Below, piece after piece: positions 17,713 to 26,743 of a stretch of DNA of 64,000 nucleotides; the first letter of the stretch is position 1; every line of letters begins with the position of its first letter. The translations under genes and the position numbers were made by a program. Location of the stretch: positions 237,099 through 301,098 of the forward strand of contig NZ_BCMQ01000002.1 in assembly GCF_001485415.1 (NCBI RefSeq), in the 5' to 3' direction. Source of the stretch: Myroides odoratimimus (GTDB lineage: Bacteria; Bacteroidota; Bacteroidia; Flavobacteriales; Flavobacteriaceae). A model generated the notes under the pieces. The model was not told the origin of the DNA and did not search any database. It saw only the letters and a list, made by a program, of their open reading frames with translations.

Positions 17713-20637
17713 ATGAAAAAAAGGTATTTACTGTTCGGTTTTATTTTCTCTGTAAGTGCTTCAATGCATGCACAGTATAAAACTGTTACTACAAAAGACG
17801 CTAATGGATTTACTTACGAATACGTAGAGAATGACCCAGCTAAAGCAAGAGTGTATACTTTAGGAAATGGACTAAAAGTATATTTAGCTCAGAACCATGA
17901 TGAACCACGTATACAGACGTATATTCCTGTTCGTACAGGATCTAATAACGATCCAGAAGATAGTACAGGACTAGCTCACTATTTAGAGCATATGGTGTTT
18001 AAAGGAACTTCTAAATTAGGTACTGTAAACTGGGCTAAAGAACAAGAGTTAATTAAACAAATCTCTGATTTATATGAGCAACATAAAGTCGAAAAAGACG
18101 TAGAGAAAAAGAAAGCTATTTATAAAAAAATAGATGAAATCTCTAAAATTGCATCTCAGTACGCTGTTGCAAATGAGTATGATAAAGCTGTGGCTTCTAT
18201 CGGAGCTACAGGAACTAATGCGCATACTTGGTTTGATGAGACAGTTTATAAGAACGTAATTCCTTCTAATGAGTTAGAGAAATTCTTATTGATAGAGAGT
18301 GAGCGTTTCTCAGAACTAGTATTGCGTCTATTCCACACAGAGTTAGAAGCAGTATATGAAGAGTTTAATAGAGGACAGGATAATGATTATTGGGCTTCAC
18401 ATGAAGCAATGATGAAGTTATTATTCCCAACTACACACTACGGAACTCAGACTACGATAGGTACTTCAGATCACTTGAAGAACCCTTCTATGGTAGCTAT
18501 TAATAATTACTTTAATGAATACTATGTACCAAATAATATAGCTGTTGTATTAGTTGGTGATTTAGAGTTTGAACCTACAATTAAGTTAGTTAACGCTTAC
18601 TTTGGTTCAATGAAAAAAGCAAATCAACCTAAAGAATATATCGCTCAAGAGGCGCCTTTAACTAAGATACAAGTTAAGGACATCTATAGCCCACAAGCAG
18701 AGCGTGTAGAAATAGGTTTCCGTTTAGGAGGAGTTAAGACGAAAGATGCTATTTATCTTAACTTGATCGATATGTTGTTAAGCAATGGTCAGGCAGGTAT
18801 TATAGATTTAGATGTAAATCAGCAACAAAAAGCATTGTATGCGTCTAGTTCACCTATGGTAATGAAGGACTACTCTGTACACCAATTGACAGGTATGCCT
18901 AATGAAGGACAGACTGTAGAAGAAGTTAAGGATCTATTATTAGCTCAAATAGAGAAACTTAAAAAAGGAGAGTTTGATGAGTGGTTGTTAAACGCAGTTG
19001 TCAATGAATTCCGTAAGAACTCTATGGAGGCTTTAGAAAGTAATGATGCAATGGCTACAGAAATGTACCAAGCATTTATTCATGGGCGTACGTGGGAACA
19101 AGCTGTTTCTGATTTAGAGCGTATGTCTAAGGTGACTAAACAAGAGTTAATCGACTTCGTGAACGCAAATTATAAAGACAACTATGTTGTTATCTATAAA
19201 CGTCAAGGAGAGAATAAAGACTTAGTACGTGTAGAAAACCCAGGTATTACACCTATTGATATCAATAGAGATAGTGAATCAGAATTCTATAAACGTCTAA
19301 AAGGAATAGAAGTTAAAGAAATAGCTCCTGTGTTTGTTGATTTCAATAGCGCTATTCAAAAAGAGAAGATTGGTAAAACGAATAGTCAATTATATTCTAT
19401 TAAGAATACTACAAATGATCTAGCAACTGTAACTTATATTACAGAAGTAGGTTCTGATAATGATAATAAGTTATCATTAGCTATTGGGTACTTAGATTAT
19501 TTAGGTACTAGTAAGTATTCTGCTGCTGATATTAAGAAAGAGTTCTATAAGTTAGGTATTTCTTATGGTATTAGTACAGGTACAGATAAGACTTATATCA
19601 CTGTAAAAGGATTGAAAGAAAACATCCCTGCAGGTATCAAATTATTAGAGCATTTAGTAACAGATGCTAAGGCTGATGATACTGCTTATGCTAATATGGT
19701 TGATCAGATCTTAAAAGGACGTTTAGATGCTAAATCAAGTAAAGGAGGAATCCAAAGAGCATTGAATAGCTATATCGTTTCTAATGGAGAGTTAAGCCGT
19801 TTTAAAGATATCTTAAGTGAGAATGAATTAAAGACTATTAAACCAACAGAATTAGTTGGATTAATTCATAACTTCTTCGATTACAATAATGATGTTTTCT
19901 ACTATGGTAATGATAAGGAAACAGCGAAGAAAGCAATCGTAGAGCATCATAACTTAGGAAAAGGTAAAAAAATACCTGTTGCTAAAGTATATCCAGAACC
20001 AGCTACTGACGGAACATTGTACTTTGCTCCTTATGATATGGTTCAGGCAGAGATTACGTATAGAGCAAGAGAAGGTAAGTTTAATAAAGACTTATTAGCG
20101 ACTAGCTCTGTATTTAATAACTACTTTGGAGGAGGAATGGCTTCAGTGGTATTCCAAGAAATTCGTGAGTCTAAATCATTAGCATATTCAGCTTATGCAT
20201 ACTATATGAATGCTGCAAAAGCTGACAAACATAACTATGTAATGGCTTATGTAGGTACACAAGCGAATAAATTACCACAAGCAGTAGAAGCAATGATGGA
20301 ATTAATGAATGCTATGCCTCAAGGAGAAAGCCAATTCCAAAATGCTAAAAATACTGTTCTTAAGAATATCGCTACACAGCGTTATACTAAAGCACAGATA
20401 TTCTCTTACTGGTTAAGCTTAAAAGAGAAAGGTATTGACTATGATATTAATAAAGATATCTACTCTCAAGTACAGAATATGCAGATGACTGATCTAGTTA
20501 ACTACTTCGATAAATACGTAAAAGGAAAAACTTTCAACGTAGGATTATTAGGTAAGAAAGAGAACTTAGACTGGGAAGCTGTGAAGAAAATGGGTAAAGT
20601 AAAAGAACTTAGCCTAGAAGACTTATTCGGTTATTAA
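17713..20637 (+). CDS. Secreted M16-family (insulinase/pitrilysin) zinc metallopeptidase
   Basis: A 974-residue M16 peptidase with a signal peptide (cleavage after SMHAQ, about 21). The inverted zinc motif HxxEH is HYLEH (His89, Glu92, His93) in the first domain; the third ligand region is ELEAVYEEFNRG near 212-223. Four M16 domains follow the usual order, with the second half (from about 560) lacking the zinc motif, as is normal for the catalytically silent half. It should degrade peptides in the periplasm. TAGCTTTG at 17679-17686 is a likely -7 box 27 bases before the start. It is monocistronic, bounded by the pafA terminator and its own at 20661. Confidence 0.93.
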   Translation: MKKRYLLFGFIFSVSASMHAQYKTVTTKDANGFTYEYVENDPAKARVYTLGNGLKVYLAQNHDEPRIQTYIPVRTGSNNDPEDSTGLAHYLEHMVFKGTSKLGTVNWAKEQELIKQISDLYEQHKVEKDVEKKKAIYKKIDEISKIASQYAVANEYDKAVASIGATGTNAHTWFDETVYKNVIPSNELEKFLLIESERFSELVLRLFHTELEAVYEEFNRGQDNDYWASHEAMMKLLFPTTHYGTQTTIGTSDHLKNPSMVAINNYFNEYYVPNNIAVVLVGDLEFEPTIKLVNAYFGSMKKANQPKEYIAQEAPLTKIQVKDIYSPQAERVEIGFRLGGVKTKDAIYLNLIDMLLSNGQAGIIDLDVNQQQKALYASSSPMVMKDYSVHQLTGMPNEGQTVEEVKDLLLAQIEKLKKGEFDEWLLNAVVNEFRKNSMEALESNDAMATEMYQAFIHGRTWEQAVSDLERMSKVTKQELIDFVNANYKDNYVVIYKRQGENKDLVRVENPGITPIDINRDSESEFYKRLKGIEVKEIAPVFVDFNSAIQKEKIGKTNSQLYSIKNTTNDLATVTYITEVGSDNDNKLSLAIGYLDYLGTSKYSAADIKKEFYKLGISYGISTGTDKTYITVKGLKENIPAGIKLLEHLVTDAKADDTAYANMVDQILKGRLDAKSSKGGIQRALNSYIVSNGELSRFKDILSENELKTIKPTELVGLIHNFFDYNNDVFYYGNDKETAKKAIVEHHNLGKGKKIPVAKVYPEPATDGTLYFAPYDMVQAEITYRAREGKFNKDLLATSSVFNNYFGGGMASVVFQEIRESKSLAYSAYAYYMNAAKADKHNYVMAYVGTQANKLPQAVEAMMELMNAMPQGESQFQNAKNTVLKNIATQRYTKAQIFSYWLSLKEKGIDYDINKDIYSQVQNMQMTDLVNYFDKYVKGKTFNVGLLGKKENLDWEAVKKMGKVKELSLEDLFGY

Positions 20638-20660
20638 TAGTAAGTTTTAAATTATATACT

Positions 20661-20695
20661 AAAGGAGCTTTGCATATAGTGCAAAGCTCCTTTTT
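20661..20695 (+). terminator. Terminator of the M16 peptidase gene
   Basis: Perfect 11-bp stem GGAGCTTTGCA / TGCAAAGCTCC (20664-20674, 20680-20690), loop TATAG, then TTTTT. Confidence 0.92.
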
Positions 20696-20800
20696 CTTTT
20701 ATTATAGAGAGAATTAGCTATGTATAGTAACTTATTATATCAGAATAAGATTAATGGCTGTAAATGTCTCTATTTAAGTTTTGATGATAGACTATATAGA

Positions 20801-20831
20801 AACGCCTGATATTAATACAATATCAGGCGTT
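20801..20831 (-). terminator. Probable terminator of mfd
   Basis: Perfect 13-bp inverted repeat AACGCCTGATATT / AATATCAGGCGTT just beyond the mfd stop codon. The T tract on the minus strand is weak (TTTCTATA). Confidence 0.65.
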
Positions 20832-20842
20832 ATAAGTTTATG

Positions 20843-23800
20843 TTAAGCTTCAGCTGAATCTAAAAGTTCAATGTATTCTAACCCTTGTTTGATAGACTTT
20901 ATATTTTTGAATGTTAGCAATAATCTCAGTCCATTCTTTGTCTGCTTCTCTTTCATCTCACAGATATTAGAACGGTGTTGTATGAAGATTAATACCTTTC
21001 TAAATTTGGCAGATTGATAGAAGTCTGACTGTTGATCCCCTAAGAAGTAACAAATCATCTTTCCTTGTTTCATCACGATCTTTTCTATTCCCATATTAGC
21101 AGCATGCCATTTGATTCGCAAGCTATTTAATAAAGCAATAGCCTGACGTGGCAGTGCACCGAATCGGTCTATTAATCGCTGTTCATACTGCTGCAAGACT
21201 TCTTCATTCGTTATTAAGCTCAGTTCGTTATACAGGTTTAGTCGCTCTGTGATATTATTGATATACTCATCAGGGAACAATATCTCGAAGTCAGTATCTA
21301 TCTGAGTATCTTTTACGAATACCTTGTTCTCTTCTTTATTCTCTTCTTCGTATAGGTCTTTAAACTCGTTTGCCTTAAGCTCTTCGATAGCCTCTTGCAT
21401 GATCTTTTGATACGTTTCGAATCCTATTTCATTGATGAAACCACTCTGTTCACCTCCTAAGATATCACCTGCCCCTCTGATCTCTAAGTCTTTCATAGCG
21501 ATGTTTAGACCACTCCCCAGGTCACTAAACTGCTCTAGTGCCTGTATTCTCTTTCTCGCTTCTTCTGTCATAGCAGAATAAGGAGGACAGATGAAGTAAC
21601 AGAACGCTTTTTTATTACTTCGTCCTACACGACCTCTCATCTGATGTAAGTCAGATAGCCCGAAGTTGTTTGCATTATTAATCAGTATTGTATTGGCATT
21701 AGGAACATCTAATCCACTCTCGATAATGGTAGTAGCAACGAGTACATCGAACTCCCCATTCATAAACGCGAGCATCAGTTCTTCTAACTTTTTACCATCC
21801 ATCTGACCATGGCCGATACCTACTTTAGCATCAGGTACTAGACGTTGTATCATACCCGCTACTTCTCTAATATTCTCTATACGATTATTGATGAAGTACA
21901 CTTGACCACCTCTTTCTATTTCATAAGACACAGCATCTCTAATCACCTCTTCATTAAATCCTACTACATTTGTTTCGATAGGATATCTATTCGGTGGAGG
22001 AGTACTTATCACAGATAAGTCACGTGCAGCCATCAGAGAGAACTGTAGTGTACGTGGAATAGGTGTAGCAGTAAGTGTAAGTGTATCTACATTCTCTGAT
22101 ATCGTTTTCAACTTATCTTTTACAGCTACTCCGAACTTTTGTTCTTCATCTATAATTAATAATCCTAGATCTTTAAACACAATGCCTTTATTCACTAACT
22201 GATGTGTACCGATAAGGATGTCTATTTTACCAGCTTCTAGGTCTTTTAGTATTTCTGCTTTTTGTTTAGCAGTTCTAAATCTATTGATATAAGACACACG
22301 TACAGGCATATCCTTCAGACGCTCTGTGAATGTCTGATAATGTTGAAAGGCTAGGATAGTCGTAGGGACTAGTATTGCGACTTGTTTGCCATTATCAACC
22401 ATTTTAAAGGCAGCTCTAATAGCTACTTCAGTTTTTCCAAAACCTACATCCCCACATACCAAGCGATCCATTGGTCTTTCTTGTTCCATATCCGCCTTTA
22501 CCTCTTGTGTCGCTTTTAGCTGATCTGGAGTGTCTTCATAGATAAACGAACTCTCTAGCTCATGCTGTAAATAGCTATCAGGAGCACATTGGAATCCTTT
22601 CTGCAAACGGCGTTTTGCATATAGTTGAATAAGGTTAAAGGCAATGTGCTTAACACGAGCCTTTGTTTTATTCTTCAAGGTTTTCCATGCAGCCGAACCT
22701 AATTTATGGATCTTAGGTACAGCCCCGTCTTTACCATTGTATTTTGATATTTTGTGTAGAGAGTGAATACTTACATAGACGATATCATTATCAGCATATA
22801 CTAGCTTGATAGCCTCTTGTGTTTTTCCTTCTACTTGTATTTTTTGTAACCCTCCGAACTTACCGATACCATGATCTATATGTGTTACATAATCACCTAC
22901 CGAAAGAGAGTTTAGCTCTTTTAGTGTGATCGTTTGCTTCTTAGTATACCCATTCTTGATACTAAACTTGTGATAGCGTTCGAAGATTTGGTGGTCAGTA
23001 TAGCAGACGATTTGCTTCTCCTCATCGATAAATCCTTCGAAGATTGGCATCACGATTGTCTTGAATGATTGTACTACTTTGTGATTATCATCTTCTTTAA
23101 GAGACTCAAATATATCTTTGAAGCGCTTAGCCTGATTCTCATTAGAGCAGAATAGGTAGTTATAGAACCCATTGTCTGTATTGTCATTCAGGTTACGAGC
23201 CAGTAAGTCAAACTGTTTGTTAAACGAAGGCTGAGGTTTGATGTGAAACTCAACGGTCTTATTGACATCCATCAGTTTGGTATCATTCAGCTCCAGTAGC
23301 GTAAATAGCTCTAGCTTATGTAAGAAAGATTGTCCGTCTAAGAACATATCTTTTGGTTCCTTGTGCTTTAAATCTTTATTAAGTTTAGAGAAGGTATCTA
23401 CAGCTCTATCGAACTGACGGTCTAGCTGTTCTACTGTCATAGCAGTATGCTGCGTTAGTACAATAGTCTTCTCAGAGATATAGTCTAAGAAACTCTCTCT
23501 TACCTCTGCAGAGAACTTGTTCTCTACGTTGGGAATGATAGTGATTTTCTTTTGTTTATCTACAGATAACTGCGTTTCTACGTCGAAGGTACGGATACTA
23601 TCTATTTCGTCTCCGAAGAACTCTATACGGTACGGGGTGTCATTAGAGAAAGAGAATACATCTATAATTCCTCCTCTTACAGAGAACTCTCCCGGCTCAG
23701 CTACGAAATCAACTCGTTTAAAATTGTATTCAAACAATACCTCATTGATGTAGTCTATAGAGAGTTTATCTCCTTGATGTACTTTAAGTGTATTCTTTTC

Positions 23801-24205
23801 TAATACCTTTTTAGTAACCACTTTTTCGAAGATAGCCTCTGTATACGAAACAATGATAGCAGGCTTTTTACGAGAACTAATTCTATTCAATACCTCTGCA
23901 CGTAGTAGTACATTAGCATTATCTGTCTCTTCTATCTGATACGGTCTTCTATAAGAACCTGGGTAGAAGAGAACATCGGTTTTATTGACTAGTGTTTCTA
24001 AATCATTTAGGTAATAAGCAGCCTCTTCTTTATCATTGAATATTAATAAAAAAGGAGCATCAGCTTCTCGGAATAAGGCTTCTATCTGAAATGAGATAGC
24101 CGAGCCTATTAATCCTTTTAGATATATTTTATTACCTCTAGATTGTAGGTCTTGGAGGAGTTGTTTTGTTTTTGAAGACTCTTGAAAGCGTTGTTTAATA
24201 TCCAT
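20843..24205 (-). CDS. mfd: Transcription-repair coupling factor Mfd
   Basis: A 1120-residue Mfd. The order is typical: UvrB-homology N-terminal region, an RNA-polymerase-interacting CarD-like domain (SVGDYVTHIDHGIGKFGG, about 445-465), the translocase with Walker A GDVGFGKTE and DEEQ box (IIDEEQKFG), helicase motif V/VI segments (ATTIIESGLDVPNANT, QMRGRVGRS), and a C-terminal TRCF domain. It releases RNA polymerase stalled at DNA lesions and recruits UvrA. It lies 3 bases downstream of the lipoprotein gene on the same strand, so the two are probably cotranscribed. Confidence 0.97.
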   Translation of the reverse strand: MDIKQRFQESSKTKQLLQDLQSRGNKIYLKGLIGSAISFQIEALFREADAPFLLIFNDKEEAAYYLNDLETLVNKTDVLFYPGSYRRPYQIEETDNANVLLRAEVLNRISSRKKPAIIVSYTEAIFEKVVTKKVLEKNTLKVHQGDKLSIDYINEVLFEYNFKRVDFVAEPGEFSVRGGIIDVFSFSNDTPYRIEFFGDEIDSIRTFDVETQLSVDKQKKITIIPNVENKFSAEVRESFLDYISEKTIVLTQHTAMTVEQLDRQFDRAVDTFSKLNKDLKHKEPKDMFLDGQSFLHKLELFTLLELNDTKLMDVNKTVEFHIKPQPSFNKQFDLLARNLNDNTDNGFYNYLFCSNENQAKRFKDIFESLKEDDNHKVVQSFKTIVMPIFEGFIDEEKQIVCYTDHQIFERYHKFSIKNGYTKKQTITLKELNSLSVGDYVTHIDHGIGKFGGLQKIQVEGKTQEAIKLVYADNDIVYVSIHSLHKISKYNGKDGAVPKIHKLGSAAWKTLKNKTKARVKHIAFNLIQLYAKRRLQKGFQCAPDSYLQHELESSFIYEDTPDQLKATQEVKADMEQERPMDRLVCGDVGFGKTEVAIRAAFKMVDNGKQVAILVPTTILAFQHYQTFTERLKDMPVRVSYINRFRTAKQKAEILKDLEAGKIDILIGTHQLVNKGIVFKDLGLLIIDEEQKFGVAVKDKLKTISENVDTLTLTATPIPRTLQFSLMAARDLSVISTPPPNRYPIETNVVGFNEEVIRDAVSYEIERGGQVYFINNRIENIREVAGMIQRLVPDAKVGIGHGQMDGKKLEELMLAFMNGEFDVLVATTIIESGLDVPNANTILINNANNFGLSDLHQMRGRVGRSNKKAFCYFICPPYSAMTEEARKRIQALEQFSDLGSGLNIAMKDLEIRGAGDILGGEQSGFINEIGFETYQKIMQEAIEELKANEFKDLYEEENKEENKVFVKDTQIDTDFEILFPDEYINNITERLNLYNELSLITNEEVLQQYEQRLIDRFGALPRQAIALLNSLRIKWHAANMGIEKIVMKQGKMICYFLGDQQSDFYQSAKFRKVLIFIQHRSNICEMKEKQTKNGLRLLLTFKNIKSIKQGLEYIELLDSAEA

Positions 24206-24208
24206 GCT

Positions 24209-24808
24209 CTATTCGTTTTCTGGTGTTGGGTTAGCCCTTCTTTCTTCGTTAATAGCCTCTAGCATCTCAGCTTCACCTTCTTCTTGTGGTAATTTTGCTT
24301 TGACAATATTTTCATCCATCTGAGCTAGAAGTAGTCTTAGCGCAGTGTTGGTATGCTTTAGATTTTGATCTAACTTTTCTATACTTATCGGAGTCACTTC
24401 TAAGAACATATTTAAGTTGTTTAGAGAAGTTTGTAGAAGTGCCATTCTAGCTTTGATGTCTGGCAAGTCTAGCTCCTTAGGATATTGTTGGTAAGTAAGG
24501 CTTTGTAGTAATTCTGTTATTCTATTAGCACTCTTCTGAAAAGCCCCTATAGTAGACACAGGTTTTAACTTTACCTCTTGTGCAAACTCTTGCCAAGGTT
24601 TCCAATCTTTTAGGATAACGTCTAACTCTGCTGAAGCAGCCGGAACACGTAGATTCCAGTTCTTCGTTAGATAGTCATACACACTGTCATTGTGTTGTGC
24701 TATTTTTAATTCTTGTTCTTTCACGAACTTCTCTTCGTCTTTACACGAGAATGATACGATAGATACGAAGAATAAAAGAGGTAGAAGTATATATAAATTG
24801 CTTTTCAT
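24209..24808 (-). CDS. Putative lipoprotein upstream of mfd
   Basis: A 199-residue protein with an N-terminal hydrophobic segment and lipobox-like SFSC (Cys22), then a charged, mostly helical mature part with heptad-like leucines (LQTSLNNLNMFLEVT, LDQNLKHTNTALRLLLAQMDE) and an acidic C-terminus. I do not recognise the family. Its stop lies 3 bases before mfd, so it shares the mfd transcript; the pairing may be positional only. CAAATTTA at 24829-24836 on the plus strand reads TAAATTTG on the minus strand and is a plausible -7 box for this operon, 20 bases from the start codon. Confidence 0.8.
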   Translation of the reverse strand: MKSNLYILLPLLFFVSIVSFSCKDEEKFVKEQELKIAQHNDSVYDYLTKNWNLRVPAASAELDVILKDWKPWQEFAQEVKLKPVSTIGAFQKSANRITELLQSLTYQQYPKELDLPDIKARMALLQTSLNNLNMFLEVTPISIEKLDQNLKHTNTALRLLLAQMDENIVKAKLPQEEGEAEMLEAINEERRANPTPENE

Positions 24809-24919
24809 TGTTCTTATGATTTAGAGGTCAAATTTACAAAGTTCTAAGCTATTTTATACCACATAGATTGTCAGATTGTTATATAAGTTATAAAGTTATG
24901 GGAATCTTGGTGGTGAAAA

Positions 24920-24950
24920 TTGATTTGTAATAGGACTTAAACTATATTTG
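24920..24950 (+). promoter_or_regulatory. Promoter of the threonine dehydrogenase gene
   Basis: TTG (24920-24922), 20-base spacer, TATATTTG (24943-24950). The in-frame GTG at 24950 overlaps this -7 box, which argues for the ATG at 24974 as the true start. Confidence 0.65.
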
Positions 24951-24973
24951 TGTACTTTTTAAATACACAAACA

Positions 24974-25927
24974 ATGGGAACCAAAATTCTTATAATCGGA
25001 GCTTGCGGACAGATAGGTTCTGAGCTAACGCTTAAATTAAGAGATGTTTATGGAAGTGAGAATGTGATCGCTTCTGATATTAGAGAAGGAAATGAAGCTC
25101 TTATGAGTTCTGGACCTTTCGAGACATTAAATGCTATGGAGTTTGACGCTGTTGCGGCAGTGATAGAAAAACATCAAGTAGAGGAAGTATATTTAATGGC
25201 AGCATTGTTATCAGCGACTGCAGAGAAAAACCCAGCTTTTGCTTGGGACTTAAATATGAACTCGTTGTTCCACGTATTAAACCTTGCTAAAGAAGGTAAA
25301 ATTAAAAAGATATTCTGGCCATCATCAATAGCTGTTTTTGGACCTACTACACCTAGACATAAGACACCTCAGTACACTGTGATGGAGCCAAGTACAGTAT
25401 ATGGTATTTCTAAGCAGACAGGAGAGCGCTGGTGTGAGTACTACTATAACAAATTTGGAGTAGACGTACGCAGTATCCGTTACCCAGGGTTAATCTCTTG
25501 GACTACACCTCCAGGTGGTGGTACTACAGATTACGCAGTAGATATTTTCTATAAGGCTATCGAGGATAAGCACTATAACTGTTTCTTATCTGAGGGGTCA
25601 GCTCTTCCGATGATGTATATGGAAGACGCACTGAATGCGACTGTAGGTATTATGCAAGCGAAGAAAGAAGATGTGAAGATTCGCTCTTCTTATAACTTAG
25701 GTGGTATCTCATTCACGCCAGAAGAGATAGCAGCTGAGATTGCGAAGCATATCCCTGACTTTACGATAGAGTATAATCCAGACTTTAGACAGGCTATCGC
25801 TGACAGCTGGCCAGCTAGTATAGATGATACTTCTGCACAGCAAGACTGGGGATGGAATCATAAGTATGACTTATCTTCTATGACAGAAGTAATGTTAGAA
25901 AACTTGACAAGAGAATTAAAGAAATAG
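24974..25927 (+). CDS. SDR-type L-threonine 3-dehydrogenase
   Basis: A 317-residue extended short-chain dehydrogenase with nucleotide-binding motif GACGQIGSE at the N-terminus, substrate-proximal SSIAVFGPTTPR and the catalytic pair in TVYGISKQTGERW (Tyr and Lys). YPGLISWTTPPGGGTTDYAVDIF is characteristic of the epimerase-like L-threonine dehydrogenases known from Flavobacterium and Cupriavidus rather than of sugar epimerases. It would oxidise L-threonine to 2-amino-3-ketobutyrate with NAD+. The start is set by the promoter position: an upstream GTG at 24950 falls within the -7 box. No kbl partner (2-amino-3-ketobutyrate CoA ligase) lies next to it. A terminator follows at 25947. Confidence 0.9.
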   Translation: MGTKILIIGACGQIGSELTLKLRDVYGSENVIASDIREGNEALMSSGPFETLNAMEFDAVAAVIEKHQVEEVYLMAALLSATAEKNPAFAWDLNMNSLFHVLNLAKEGKIKKIFWPSSIAVFGPTTPRHKTPQYTVMEPSTVYGISKQTGERWCEYYYNKFGVDVRSIRYPGLISWTTPPGGGTTDYAVDIFYKAIEDKHYNCFLSEGSALPMMYMEDALNATVGIMQAKKEDVKIRSSYNLGGISFTPEEIAAEIAKHIPDFTIEYNPDFRQAIADSWPASIDDTSAQQDWGWNHKYDLSSMTEVMLENLTRELKK

Positions 25928-25946
25928 AACTTTAAATATTCTGAAG

Positions 25947-25972
25947 AGCCAGCTTATAGCTGGCTTTTTTTG
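25947..25972 (+). terminator. Terminator of the threonine dehydrogenase gene
   Basis: 8-bp stem AGCCAGCT / AGCTGGCT with loop TAT, then seven T residues. The same stem recurs in the next terminator at 26224. Confidence 0.92.
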
Positions 25973-26038
25973 TACTTTAGCTTTTCGTATAGAAAGAAAA
26001 GTTCTTTGTGATATATAACTAAACTACATAATAATAAA

Positions 26039-26236
26039 ATGATTCTTTATGTTTGGCAGTTTTTCTTACTTTCACTTATTGGGCTAATAATTTATAGCTT
26101 GTATAAAGTAGGAAGATCAACGTTAGAATATAATTATAAGGTGATATGGTGCCTCATTATTATATTCGCTCCAGTATTAGGCGCTATAGCCTATCTGTTA
26201 GTAGGAAATAGAGATAAAAAAGTAAGCCAGCTATAA
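26039..26236 (+). CDS. Small PLD-nuclease N-terminal-domain (PLDc_N) membrane protein
   Basis: A 65-residue protein with two membrane helices (about 4-22 and 33-56) separated by a short charged loop. The second part, WCLIIIFAPVLGAIAYLLVGNR, matches the PLDc_N pattern, best known as the N-terminal membrane segment of cardiolipin synthases and as free-standing small proteins. Its role is unknown; it may act in membrane lipid or envelope functions. It is monocistronic. Its stop codon lies inside the stem of its terminator (26224-26248), so the 3' untranslated region is almost nil. Confidence 0.8.
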   Translation: MILYVWQFFLLSLIGLIIYSLYKVGRSTLEYNYKVIWCLIIIFAPVLGAIAYLLVGNRDKKVSQL

Positions 26237-26248
26237 GCTGGCTTTTTT
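26224..26248. terminator. Terminator overlapping the PLDc_N stop codon, shared with the convergent gene
   Basis: AAGCCAGCT / AGCTGGCTT stem with loop ATA and T6 on the plus strand; A-run on the left gives T-run for the minus-strand genes ending at 26247. Confidence 0.88.
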
Positions 26249-26420
26249 ATTTGCGTAGTTTTTTAAAGACTAGTTTATACAGTGGTACTACTACGATGAC
26301 TAGCGATATTATAGCTAATGCTAGGATAACGCTACTACTGATAGCTGTCATAGAACGAAGTACTATAGTGATTATAAAAAGGAAAGCCCCTAGGAGCAAT
26401 AACTTTACATTTTTATCCAT
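26247..26420 (-). CDS. Small two-helix membrane protein
   Basis: A 57-residue hydrophobic protein starting at the ATG at 26420 (a TTG at 26438 would add six residues). Two predicted membrane helices (about 6-24 and 30-50) end in a basic tail KLVFKKLRK, which would be cytoplasmic by the positive-inside rule. It follows the 56-residue gene at 26449 by 28 bases and shares its general layout, so the two may be a cotranscribed pair of related proteins. The frame on the opposite strand here is a shadow. Family not recognised. Confidence 0.6.
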   Translation of the reverse strand: MDKNVKLLLLGAFLFIITIVLRSMTAISSSVILALAIISLVIVVVPLYKLVFKKLRK

Positions 26421-26448
26421 CTTTGTTTTTTTTGACAAAAGTAAAACT

Positions 26449-26619
26449 TTAGTTTAACTTATTAAATAGATAGATCACTAATGGGCTAATGATCATAACA
26501 AAAGATATCAGAAGCACAAAGTAAGCTAACTGCGCGCCTATTACATTTAAGTAAAATAAGATAAATGACAGGGCAAATAATGCGATGCCGATTAGAAAAA
26601 TTAGTTGATTTCTACTCAT
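26449..26619 (-). CDS. Very small membrane protein (56 aa)
   Basis: A 56-codon reading frame from ATG at 26619 to TAA at 26449, starting SRNQLIFLIGIALFALSFIL. It has two hydrophobic helices (about 6-24 and 30-50) and a short KLN tail. Size, helix placement and the aliphatic second helix followed by a Tyr- and Lys-containing end resemble the next gene downstream. The codon pattern and the tight arrangement support a real gene, but without similarity data it remains tentative. A role as small envelope protein is only inference. Confidence 0.5.
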   Translation of the reverse strand: MSRNQLIFLIGIALFALSFILFYLNVIGAQLAYFVLLISFVMIISPLVIYLFNKLN

Positions 26620-26743
26620 AGTCATTTCATTTTAGGATGATACTAATTTAGCTATTTTAACTGAGTTGTCAAATTTTATCTCGTTGCTTAAGGAGGTTTG
26701 TAAAACAATTATTAATTTTAGAGAAAATGTAAACATTCAAACT

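Noticed and set aside
26251..26457. 68-codon plus-strand frame opposite the small membrane gene
   Set aside because: The minus-strand frame gives a clean two-helix protein with a basic tail; this one does not look like a protein.
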